Positions 32,292 to 42,972 of a DNA stretch of 51,276 nucleotides are shown one piece after another (the stretch's first letter is position 1; the number at the start of each line of letters is the position of its first letter). Under the pieces are notes generated by a model. That model saw only the letters and a list, made by a program, of their open reading frames with translations, searched no databases and was not told the DNA's origin. The translations under genes were made by a program, and so were the position numbers. Source of the DNA: Azolla pinnata (lineage: Eukaryota; Streptophyta; Polypodiopsida; Salviniales; Salviniaceae); contig JBBBWG010004224.1 of NCBI GenBank assembly GCA_037176905.1, forward strand, positions 33,287-84,562, read 5' to 3'.

Positions 32292-32422
32292 GTATCTGGC
32301 ATTCTGATCGACTTGCGTCCGATACGTGTCGATAACGAGCTTGTTAATAATATGCCGGGCATATTATTAACAAGCTCGTTATCGACACGTATCGGACGCA
32401 AGTCAATCAGAATGCCAGATAC
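32292..32422. repeat. 131-bp near-perfect palindrome (65-bp arms, 1-nt spacer)
   Basis: Left arm 32292-32356 starts GTATCTGGCATTCTGAT and ends TTGTTAATAATATGCC. The right arm 32358-32422 is its reverse complement with a single mismatch (C at 32309 opposite A at 32405). Only G32357 separates them. It lies 17 bases after the minisatellite. It could be a foldback element, a cruciform, a hairpin-RNA locus or a fold-back artefact. Confidence 0.95.
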
Positions 32423-34115
32423 ATGCATTATCTCAAGCCATCCTTTTGGTGCAAAACGGAAGCTGGGTTTTTTTTCTTCTTCTATACGATACATTGACCG
32501 CAATGCAGTGGGGGAAGAAAGGAGAGGAAAAGAAGCATTTTTTATTGTTAGCGCATCGTGCAGCGATTCGCCGCGAGCTGTTGTCGGGCATGCGTATCGT
32601 TTGTGACAGCTATCGGCGACCTCTGGAATCGAATCGAAACCGAAGGGGGCTGGGATTGGCTATTGTGTCGATTTTGTCCGCTGTCTTTTTTCTTGAGGTT
32701 TTAAGGGCTTCTCGAAGAATAGTTCCGGCCTTTTCTTCTTCTACGGTAGGTACGCAGTACAGTCGCATCATTGGAAAAATCATTCGACTCCCTACAAATG
32801 CTCGTCCGATGGACTTCACGATGATCCGACGATGATTGTTGCTGTCATTGTGCTGTTATTCGATGCATGATCTGCCAATATAAACGTCGTTCTTGTTGTC
32901 TTCAGAGCATGGCACAATCTCAAGCTAGAACGATGGATCGATCACTCAACTAGCCGGTGATTAGAAAGAGGAGACGACTGATTGAAGAGTAGTTGAACTA
33001 TGGACTCTAGTGTCTAAATCGATCGATTTGATACAAGCATATCGGAGTCTCTTACAGTATGACTGATCTATGGGTGCTCAGGGCAAGAATCGCAGGTTTC
33101 ACATACATATTACTCATATTAGTATACTACGTGTATGTGATGGTTTCTTGCTGCATGGCAATCTCAAACACTGTGTCGAAAACATTGGAAGAAAGTCTAT
33201 GATATATCTGTTTGTTGCAGCATAACATTGACTTTTTGCATGGCAAATCGAAAGCTTCTCGAGCACTCGAGAGTTTAGAGTTCAAGTTTCAGGCGCGAGA
33301 GATAGCTCGAATATACTGCTAACAACATTAGAGGTCATGAAACTGAGATGTTTGTGGCTAGTGATATGAAGCTCCTCTCATGGGTAGGGACAAGCAAAAT
33401 GTGGTCACAAAAACATGGATATGCGGGGGATGTATCCATGGCATCAGCCATATGGATGCATGGATATGTATGCATCCTTGCATGCATGCATGTATGTGTA
33501 TGCGTCTAATTGTGTGTGCATAGTACTCGAAACAACAAAATGTGGGGCATGGAAGCCCTCGTTTCCGCAGACAGATTCAGTGGCTACAACCGAGTCTGCA
33601 AACGACAGCAGAATGCACATCGGCTTGGATAACTAGCTCATTCATAACCACTCACAAGTTCCGAGTAGCTGCAGGGATCGAACCCACGACACGATCATCT
33701 CCGTCGGAGTTCGTATCGATGCCGCAGTTTATCATTCAGTTAAGACGGCAGCGGCATGTCGACCATGTTGCAGCGTCGATCGAACCTTGTCTTCGACCTT
33801 CTATAATGTTCTAATTCAGCCAGAGTACGGAGAACTATCGGATCGGACCTCCCACGGCGACGGATGATTTTGTGATGCAACTTGACAACAGGCCATTCCA
33901 ATTACCAGATATATATATATCGTGGTGGTGCGAACGTCAGATCATCGCATCCGCGATCACCATTTATAATCTCATGATGCATAATAGGATATACAAACAT
34001 CATCGCAGGCCATGTCTCAGGGTCTGCATGACAACCGCATGTGTTACTACGACAGTTCTGCGCAGTTGGTCATGATGACTTCCTTAAGTCGCCACTCCAC
34101 AGCAGTAGAATCCTC
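32423..34115. other. Intergenic region between POC1 and CESA
   Basis: No gene recognised. The + frame from about 32503 to 32835 is open for some 110 codons and has one hydrophobic stretch (GLAIVSILSAVFFLEVL), but nothing else supports it. CATG words appear near 33475. A tRNA-like promoter word occurs at 33674. Confidence 0.5.
33640..33745 (-). repeat. Possible tRNA-derived SINE or tRNA relic
   Basis: On the minus strand GGTTCGATCCC (33684-33674) is a perfect Pol III B box. A weak A-box-like word lies about 60 bases upstream (CTTAACTGAATGATAAACT). The T-stem can form with wobble pairs, but no matching acceptor stem is present, so this is not a functional tRNA. Confidence 0.35.
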
Positions 34116-34660
34116 GCTATGTGTATGTATGCATGAATGTATGGAATCCTCGCTGTATGAATGAATGTATGTATGTGTGTGTGTGTGTGTGTGTGTATGT
34201 ACGTAGTATGTATGAGATCCTCTCTAGTGCATGTATGCATGGAATCAATCCTCTTTGTATTGAATGACTAAAGGAATGTATGTATGTATGTGTGTATGTA
34301 TGCATGTTTGTGTACGTATGTACGTATGCACGTACGTATATATGCGTATGTACATACGTATACACGTACATATGTATGCGTATGCACGTACGTATGTATG
34401 CGTATGTGCGTATGCGTGTGGTATGCATGTGAATGTGCATGTACGATGTGTGCATGCGTGGCATGCATCTCTCCATGGATGCATGCGCGGTGCATGCACC
34501 CACGTGCGCACGCATAACATCCATGCACATGCATGTACGCATGTGTGCTGCGATGCACAGATTCCTCTCTCCATGTATGTATGTGCGCGTGCGTGTATGT
34601 GTATGGGCATGGTTGCCATGCACACTATGCATGCATGCATGCATGTGTGCGATGGCATGC
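34116..34660. repeat. TATG/CATG satellite upstream of CESA
   Basis: Mixed (TATG)n, (GT)n, TACG and GCATGC tetranucleotides. A word GGAATCCTCGCTGTATG and variants recurs at the left end (about 34108, 34143, 34213, 34240). The array ends about 290 bases before the CESA ATG. Its composition is the same class as the array upstream of OGDH and it has the same orientation relative to the gene. Confidence 0.85.
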
Positions 34661-34948
34661 GTTTCAAAGTTACGAGTCGTCCCTGTTTTTCTTGCTGCGA
34701 CTTTTGCTCACACATTCTTCTTCTTCTTCCCTCCCAAAACACCAGCTTCTCCGCCATAGCTCAGCTTCTCCCCTGTTTCTGCCTGCTTTGCCTCCCTCCC
34801 CTCCCTCTTTCTTCCTCCTCCTTCTTCCTCCTCCTTCTTCCTCCTTCCTCCTCCTTCTCCTCGCCGAATTCAGTGCCATATCCTCCTCTCTTCATGTCAA
34901 GACCCCCCCAGTAATCCAAGCGCAGAAAGCTTACATACCCACGTTTTC
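34661..34948 (+). promoter_or_regulatory. Pyrimidine-rich CESA 5' region
   Basis: CTT/CCT-rich from about 34718 to 34862, typical of a plant core promoter or 5' UTR with Y-patches. It leads directly to the CESA start at 34949. No clear TATA box. Confidence 0.5.
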
Positions 34949-37900
34949 ATGGAGGCAAATGCGGGACTGGTAGCAGGCTCCTACAAGAAAAACCAGCTAG
35001 TTGTCATTGGACCCGAATCACAAGCGGTATGCGGTTTCTCTCCCTCTCCCCTGCTTCCATCGATAGGTAGGTATATGCATACATGGTGTGTATGCTTTGC
35101 CTGTATTTTACTTCTGCTACAGAGTTTGGTTCCTCTGCTCGAAGCAGCTGCCATTTGATAGCAGGACAGAGTGATCACGAGGCTCTATTTGTGAACTGAC
35201 AGGTTCCCCCCCCCCACAAAGCCTTCATTTTGGAAGCTTTGTAACTAGTTCTTTCTATGTAGAGGAAGCTTGAACAACAGGAGATTGGGCTGGGAATCTC
35301 CTTTTCATTCTTCTGTGAAATGGTCTGTTTTCTGTAAAATAGTTCAATATGGGGGGTAGCTGGTTGAGGTTTTCCTCGTTCTACACATCTCCCACTTCTC
35401 CGTGTCGCTCTTTCAGTTCTCTCCGGAGTTTTTCTTCCCTGGTTGTCTTTAATGCTTATTTTGTTTCTCGTCAGACTCTCCTGCCTCTCTCTCTCTCTCT
35501 CTCCCATCTCTCAAAAAGCCTCTGTTTGAGGTCATTTTACTTCCTTTGATACCTGCTTGGGGAACACATTTAGGGTTTGGATGTTATTTTCTTTTCATCT
35601 GCTTGGAGAGCTCCCTTTTTGGGTTCCCTTACTTCTTCTCATAAACTCTGTTCCCATTGGTATCTGTCTATGTGTCTTCCTGGACGTGACTAGCTTTGCT
35701 GCTGTCTCATTTAGTTTTCTTCTCTTTTTACATGATCCAATGCATAGCCCAAATTGCTCGTCAAAGCTGCTGTTCTTTGGCCTTAGCCAATTCTAAAGAT
35801 TTCATTGTTTGGGTATTTGAGAGGCTCTGTTTCTTGTAAGTGTTCATGATGTCTGGATTAGATTCCATAAATAACCCACGAGGAGTGGGAGAACCTTATT
35901 TTTGCTAATACCTACGTACCACGGGGTTACTAATGGATAGAGTAGGTCAATCAGGTAGGTGTTGGATCTAAGCCTGTTTCCCATTAATGCCATATTATTG
36001 CGGAACTCTGTGAATGCTCGTAACGCATTTGGAACATTTATGTCGCATCTTTCATCCTTGGTTTGTTTGAATGAACACTGCCATTCGATTAACATGACCA
36101 CTGCCTAAACTTGTTTTTTTGGTTTGTACAGCCTAGACCTTTACAACATTCTACCAGCCAAATCTGTCAAATATGTGGTGATGATGTTGGTCTAACTCCT
36201 ACTGGAGAGCTCTTTGTAGCTTGCAATGAGTGTGCTTTCCCAGTGTGTAGGCCTTGCTATGAATATGAACGCAAGGATGGCAATCAAGCATGTCCCCAGT
36301 GCAAGACAAGATACAAGCGACATAAAGGTGTGTGCTGCTTCAATTCAAATTATTTTTATAATGGAATAGTTGTGAAGGAAAGATTGATCATTTGAATATT
36401 GGTTTTAGTGCACCACCATTTTTATTCATCTTTGGGGCGAAGGCATATTTTTAATGATAAGCTACGAGCTTGGATGCCCTAGGATTATATTAAAGGTGAT
36501 GGAGCGGAACTTAGTTGGGCATATGATCTCATAGAAATAAGCCTTGTAGTTTAGTATTCAACCATCAGGTGATTTACCTGTAGACTGTTGGACCTAAGAT
36601 GCACTCTGGATATCTACAATTAAGTGGATGTATGTTAATGCATCTGTGTATATTGAAATCATTCTATGTTTAACTGTGAAAGGCTTTAATCGAGGCCTGT
36701 TATTTAGCATATTATGGCCCTTTTTTTTGTGTATCAGGAAGTCCTAGAGTTTTGGGAGATGAAGATGAAGAAGACGTAGATGATCTTGAGAATGAATTTA
36801 GCTATATCGACATTCACAATCGGCATCGGCAAACCCATAGCTATGAGGATGACCAGCATGCGCCTCGGCCACCAGTGCAAAGAGTTCCCCAAATCCCTCT
36901 CCTCACTGATGGCAGAGATAATGCATGTTTTCTCATCTATATGATCATCTTAATTCCCCATGCTTTATTGTTTCTGAGCAGATTCATTTAAGATCTCAAT
37001 GATTTGTAAGATCATGATCTCCTGGCCTACTTGCTTCAGGTTTCAGGAGAATTTTCAGGGATCTCACCTGAACATCCATTACGTTTCACATCACAAGGAG
37101 GCCGTTCACGCATTCATCCACTTCCATATGCTGATTCTAATATACCTAGTAATGCCATTTACATATCTTGTATGTTTCTGAGATAATAGATTCTTGTGTT
37201 GACAAAGGGATTGGATCTAGGTTCTGTTGAGTCTAGGAGTATGGACTTGAGCAGGGAATTTAGTCCATATGAGTTCGGAGACATTGCCTGGAAGGAGAGG
37301 CTTGAGAGCTGGAAAGCAAGACAGGAGAAAATGCAAGTGATTGAGGGACACTCTGAGGGGAACAATGTTGACGACAATGCTCAAAATGGAGAAATGTCTT
37401 CGTGAGTGCTCTTTATTTTGCATCATACTAAGCATTGATATCTTGTTTCATGAGGTATTTGCTAGCTCAATGTTGTTTAGAGAATATCCCAAAATGGACA
37501 GAGCCCAGTTTCTGTTTTGTTTGGCTGCAATGTTCAACAGTATGAGCTTGCAGGAAAATATTAAATTTTACATCTTGAAAGCTAAGTAAGAAAGCTACTG
37601 CTAAACTTTGTACGAATCATATGGAAGATGTCTAAGAATTTTTGTGTTAGCACATACTATGAATTCAGTCTCGAGGAGAACCCCGGGTTCTATGTTTTTA
37701 ACTATCTTTCACGCTTCATCCAAGTCTGCAGGGCAGAAAATGGAAGACAGCCTTTGTCCAGAATAGTATCCATACCATCCTCGAAGATAAATCCCTACCG
37801 GATTGTCATCATTATGCGACTCTTCATTCTTGCCGGGTTTCTTAGGTTTCGTATACTGAACCCCGTCACCGATGCGTATGGACTCTGGCTCACATCTGTC

Positions 37901-40900
37901 ATTTGTGAAATATGGTTTGCCTTTTCATGGATTCTGGACCAGTTTCCAAAATGGCTTCCTGTTGACCGAGAGACATATCTTGATCGACTATCCTTGAGGT
38001 CAGGTCACCAATCGTGATGTTTCCTTTACAGTACACAAAACAGGCGATTCTGTGTTTATTATTTGCTGTACTGGATTACATGTTATCGTGTTGGAGTTGG
38101 ACACAAATTACTGCAACCTATTGAAGCTTTGATGGTTTTTACAATTTGATGGCAGGTTTGAACCTGTTGGAAAGCCCTCTAAGCTAGCGCCAGTGGATGT
38201 CTATGTGAGTACAGTAGATCCATTAAAGGAGCCGCCACTTGTAACTGCGAATACTGTACTTTCAATCCTTGCGGTGGATTATCCTGTCGATAAAGTGTCA
38301 TGTTATGTGTCGGATGATGGGGCTGCCATGTTAACTTTTGAGGCACTTTCAGAAACATCAGAATTTGCTCGGAGGTGGGTACCATTTTGCAAAAAGTTTA
38401 GCATTGAACCACGAGCTCCGGAAATGTACTTTGCCCAGAAAATCGATTATTTGAAGGATAAAATCCAGCCTTCATTTGTGAAAGAACGAAGGGCGATGAA
38501 GGTGTGTCAATCGTGGTTTGTCATTTTCTTTCCTTTTTAGGAGAAGTAAGAAGCCAATTTGTAGTAGAGCTACCAGCATTCCTTTCCCCATAAAGTGACA
38601 AGACCTATAAAACTTAACTGACATCATGAAATATATGACAGAGGGAATATGAAGAATTCAAAGTCAGAATAAATGCATTGGTAGCGAAGGCACAAAGGGT
38701 GCCTGAAGAAGGTTGGATAATGCAAGATGGCACTCCTTGGCCAGGAAATATCACCAAAGACCACCCTGGAATGATACAGGTGAAATTCATCCTCGTGGTA
38801 TTCCTTCAAAAATCGGTTATTTAATTGCTGGATCTATACCTTAATATAAGACAAGCCATCTTATGCTCATTGTATCACATATCTGTTCTTATAATATTAG
38901 GAACATAAAAAGAACATCCCATGTACATGCACACATAATAAACATATACTCTAGTTGTCAAGAACATTGATGCAATCTTCTCCTTTCTCACTGCTTGCTG
39001 AATAATCTCTTTTTAAACAAAGCTTCTTAAAACAAATAGACCTCAACGATGATGCTTACACATATTCTGGTGCCTGAAGGTTTTTCTTGGCCACAGTGGA
39101 GGTCATGATACAGAAGGCAATGAACTGCCACGTTTAGTCTATGTCTCTCGTGAGAAACGTCCTGGTTTCAATCACCATAAGAAGGCCGGTGCCATGAATG
39201 CCTTGGTACATGCACTTAACATTTCTATTTCTGTAGTAACTTCATGTATATTTTGAGATCATAACTGAACATGCTTTAAGAGCAGGTGAGAGTTTCAGCA
39301 GTTCTTACAAATGCTCCTTACTTCCTGAACTTGGATTGTGATCACTACATCAACAACAGTAAGGCAATTCGAGAGGCAATGTGTTTCATGATGGACTCTC
39401 GCTATGGTAAAAGGATTTGCTATGTGCAGTTCCCTCAAAGGTTCGACGGCATTGATCTACATGACCGTTACGCCAACCATAACACTGTGTTCTTTGATGT
39501 GAGTTCATTTTACATATTCGTGTGGAACCTTAGCCAACTTATGTCTAGGAAAACAAGTATGATAGATTTTGATGCGTTGCCTCTTATTTGCATAGCTATG
39601 GGATGATCATTAGAATCCAAGTACAAAGAGAGAATAGGCTTCTAATAGAGATGGAATGAAATAAGGCATTTTCAATTCGATGTGTTGCTTCTCTGTGGAG
39701 GCACTGGGGACCTATCAATAAAACTTTTTTTACTTTTCCTGCATTGTGTTTTCTCTTCAGATCAACATGAAAGGGCTGGATGGGGTTCAAGGACCTGTTT
39801 ATGTGGGGACAGGTTGTGTTTTCCGGAGGAAGGCACTATATGGAGTTGATCCCCCGCTCCTTGAGAGTTCGCAAACTAAGGATGACTTCCTCACACATTT
39901 CTGCTGTGGTCCACGTAAGAAAAGAAAAGAATCGATTGGTGTAGAAAATGCTACAAGGAGGACCCATAGCGCTCACCCCTCATCAGGCCCAATGTTCAAC
40001 CTCGATGATGCTGAAGATGGCATTGAAGGTAACATATTTTCCAATTTAGCAGAAAAACATGGTAATGTATAAAACAAAAAGTGAGATCTTGCTTATATAT
40101 CGATTGTGAGTCAAGCAGATAAAAACAGTGGCAAAGAACATACAAGAAATCTCCTCAAATAGAAGCTGAGATCTCTTTAAATTCCCCTTCCTTTTTTTAT
40201 CCTTACATCTTGAGCGGACTTCTGGGAAGAATCTCCTACGATAAAAAAGGAACGTGAGGGCTCAGTACCTTGCCATATTTCAATGATTGGACAAATTATA
40301 ACACATGGAAAGCTAGAAGTATTGGAATATCGGGCTGATCCTTAGGCTTAAAACTTTCTTCTATCATTTTGCCTATTTCTACTTGATGCAAATGCTAAAT
40401 TCTCTCTTTAGAACTTTTTGCTAATTCTCTAGAATTTCTGTTAAGACAATCACTCATATGCAATGTTACAACTAACGTTTATGTTTTGTACATGTAATGC
40501 AAACATTGTACTCGTTATTTTAAAAAGATTTATGCATCCTTGATAAAGCTGGCAGTTGGTGAGTGACCGCTTTTTTAACCGAGTCTGGTTCATCAACGGA
40601 ATTTAAAATGGGTTTTTCTATGTCATAGGATATGAAGAAGATAAGTCTCTGTTGATGTCTCAAAGGTGTTATGAGAAGAAGTTTGGTCAATCACCAGTAT
40701 TCATTGCATCCACTTTCTATGAGGAAGGTGGCGTTCCACCATCTGCACCACCGTCTTCCTTGCTTAAAGAGGCTATTCATGTGATCAGCTGTGGATATGA
40801 AGACAAAACTGAGTGGGGAAAAGAGGTTTGCACCAGCATTATCTTTGCATACATGCCCTAGCTTATGTAAGGCACTTGTAAGCAAGTTTTTGGTTAGGAT

Positions 40901-42972
40901 AAGATTACATTGTGGGCTCCTATCTTAAGTTCCTAATATTTCAGCTATCCCCTTGAATTTTATATATTTTGGAACACATAGCCTTCTGATGTTTTCAGAA
41001 AGTATTAAGGCAAGATTTCTAGAAAACAACAAATCAGTAATCTATTGGTAGGGTTTTTACAACACCAAGTAATAACTTTTGTATGTATTCATTGTTGACA
41101 CAGATTGGATGGATTTATGGATCTGTGACGGAGGATATCTTGACTGGATTTAAGATGCACTGTCGTGGGTGGCGATCAGTCTATTGTATGCCATTGCGTC
41201 CTGCTTTCAAAGGATCAGCTCCGATCAATCTTTCAGATAGATTAAATCAAGTGCTAAGATGGGCACTCGGATCAGTTGAAATTCTTCTCAGCAAGCATTG
41301 CCCCTTATGGTATGGATATGGAGGTCATCTGAAATGGCTTCAGCGGCTAGCATATGTGAACACCATCGTGTATCCAATCACATCCTTGCCATTGTTGGCC
41401 TATTGTACACTTCCGGCCGTGTGCCTCCTCACCGGGAAATTTATCATACCTTCGGTACCTTCCTTTATCTCTCTGAGCATGTAAAATATGCATCTTGTTA
41501 TGTTCTTATGAGCATCATAACACTTAGGAGCATCATGTTGGGAATGAAGGCCCCCCTCTCTTGCAGACGAATAGCATAACACCTGACTAACAATGAATAA
41601 ATGAAGGTTTTAGTGTCCATAGAATAGCTATCCTGAACCCTTATGGATGGACATGGCATGTGTCCACATGTGAAAATAGGTGCATTTGTAGCTTTGAAAT
41701 TGCCTCATGCCATTGCTACTAGCGGGCTCCATTCCTTTTTACCTTTTAAAATATAGTATGATTAATGGACCAGTTGGAATAATATTGATCAACCATAGGC
41801 CTTATGTTCAGATCGATTGCAAACACACAAATAAAGCTATCTATCTGCAGGCAGACGGGTTCCTGTCTGCTCCTATCCTATCCACATGCTGAAATCAAAA
41901 CCAGTTGTGCATGTATGTATATCTATATAGCATTTCTTCTTGTTGTTCGTCTATATATCTTTCCCCGACCTCATCCGCAATGGAAACTCATATATATGCG
42001 AAATGTCCATATTTCTTCATCACAACAAGTGAAAAAAGCTTGAAAAAGGGTGCTATCAACCTGAGGTCTATTATATCTTCATTTCCTATTGTAAATGTGC
42101 CAGTCCATATATTAGACATGTGCATACATAACAAGTCATCTAAATGTGCCGGTGCATATATTAAGCGTGTGCATACGTAACAAATCATCTTCTTGATGTA
42201 TGTGAACCATTTACTGTAAAAACTTGACCAAGGATGATTCAGTCCTAGGTCTAGATATATCTTCCATTCTACCCCAGACGTGTCAATCCCATCCACAGTG
42301 GAGGTGAAATGGGATATTTGCTCATAATCCATTTGCTCTGCTTTCTGAGCTGTGTGTTTTTTTTTTGTGCTGGTCAAAACTCTGTATACACAGATAAACA
42401 ACTTCGACAGCCTGTGGTTTATCTCGCTTTTCCTGTCCATCTTTGCGACGGGTATCCTGGAAATGCGGTGGAGCGGGGTGGGCATAGATGAGTGGTGGAG
42501 GAACGAGCAATTTTGGGTGATCGGCGGAGTGTCAGCTCACTTCTTTGCAGTCTTCCAGGGTCTCCTCAAGGTCTTGGCAGGGATCGACACCAACTTCACC
42601 GTCACTGCAAAGGCTGCTGACGATGCTGAGTTCGGCGAGCTCTACGTCTTCAAATGGACGACTCTCCTCATCCCACCCACGACTCTGATCGTGATCAACT
42701 TGGTCGGCGTTGTTGCAGGCATCTCCGATGCTTTGAACACAGGCTACCAGTCCTGGGGCCCGCTCTTCGGCAAGCTCTTCTTCGCATTCTGGGTCATTGT
42801 GCATCTCTATCCTTTCCTGAAAGGGCTGATGGGCCGGCAGAACCGCACGCCCACCATTGTCATTGTCTGGTCCATCCTGCTGGCGTCCATCTTCTCATTG
42901 TTGTGGGTGAAGATCAACCCGTTCATGAGCCAGACCAACACAACCTCACTTGGATGTGGTAGCAATTGCTGA
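34949..42972 (+). CDS. CESA: Cellulose synthase catalytic subunit
   Basis: Fourteen exons: 34949-35026, 36132-36327, 36738-36916, 37040-37148, 37221-37401, 37732-37998, 38156-38501, 38642-38779, 39080-39205, 39286-39498, 39761-40028, 40629-40825, 41104-41454, 42394-42972; 1075 aa, the usual length. CESA polymerises UDP-glucose into beta-1,4-glucan in plasma-membrane rosettes. The N-terminal RING-like zinc finger has Cys at 38, 41, 57, 60, 65, 68, 80 and 83. Catalytic motifs are VSDDG (~387), DCD (~556), TED (775-777) and QVLRW (815-819). Two transmembrane helices precede the catalytic loop and about five to six follow. The plant-conserved region is in exon 7 and the class-specific region is near [15 protein letters not shown]. 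The C-terminus is SLGCGSNC. The start [11 protein letters not shown] is that of many CESAs. The exon 3 boundary at 36916 lacks a GT donor. Confidence 0.95.
36911..36935 (+). other. Unresolved donor of CESA intron 3
   Basis: Family comparison places the junction between TDGR (ending 36916) and VSGEF (starting 37040), which keeps frame. The base pair after 36916 is GA, not GT. A weak GT at 36925 joined to an acceptor at 37059 also keeps frame but loses the conserved VSGE. The sequence may be a GA-AG intron, a mutation or an error. Confidence 0.6.
42093..42190. repeat. 49-bp tandem duplication in CESA intron 13
   Basis: Two adjacent copies beginning AAATGTGCC, each followed by a CATATATTA word, GTGCATAC and AACAA(G/A)TCATCT, differing at several positions. 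The enclosing intron (939 bp) is one of the longest in the gene. Confidence 0.85.

Noticed and set aside
32446..32835. 129-codon open frame with one hydrophobic segment
   Set aside because: One hydrophobic stretch is not enough; no ATG at its first codon and no homology that I recognise.
33650..33750. Functional tRNA gene on the minus strand
   Set aside because: B box is perfect but no acceptor-stem pairing or clear anticodon arm exists.
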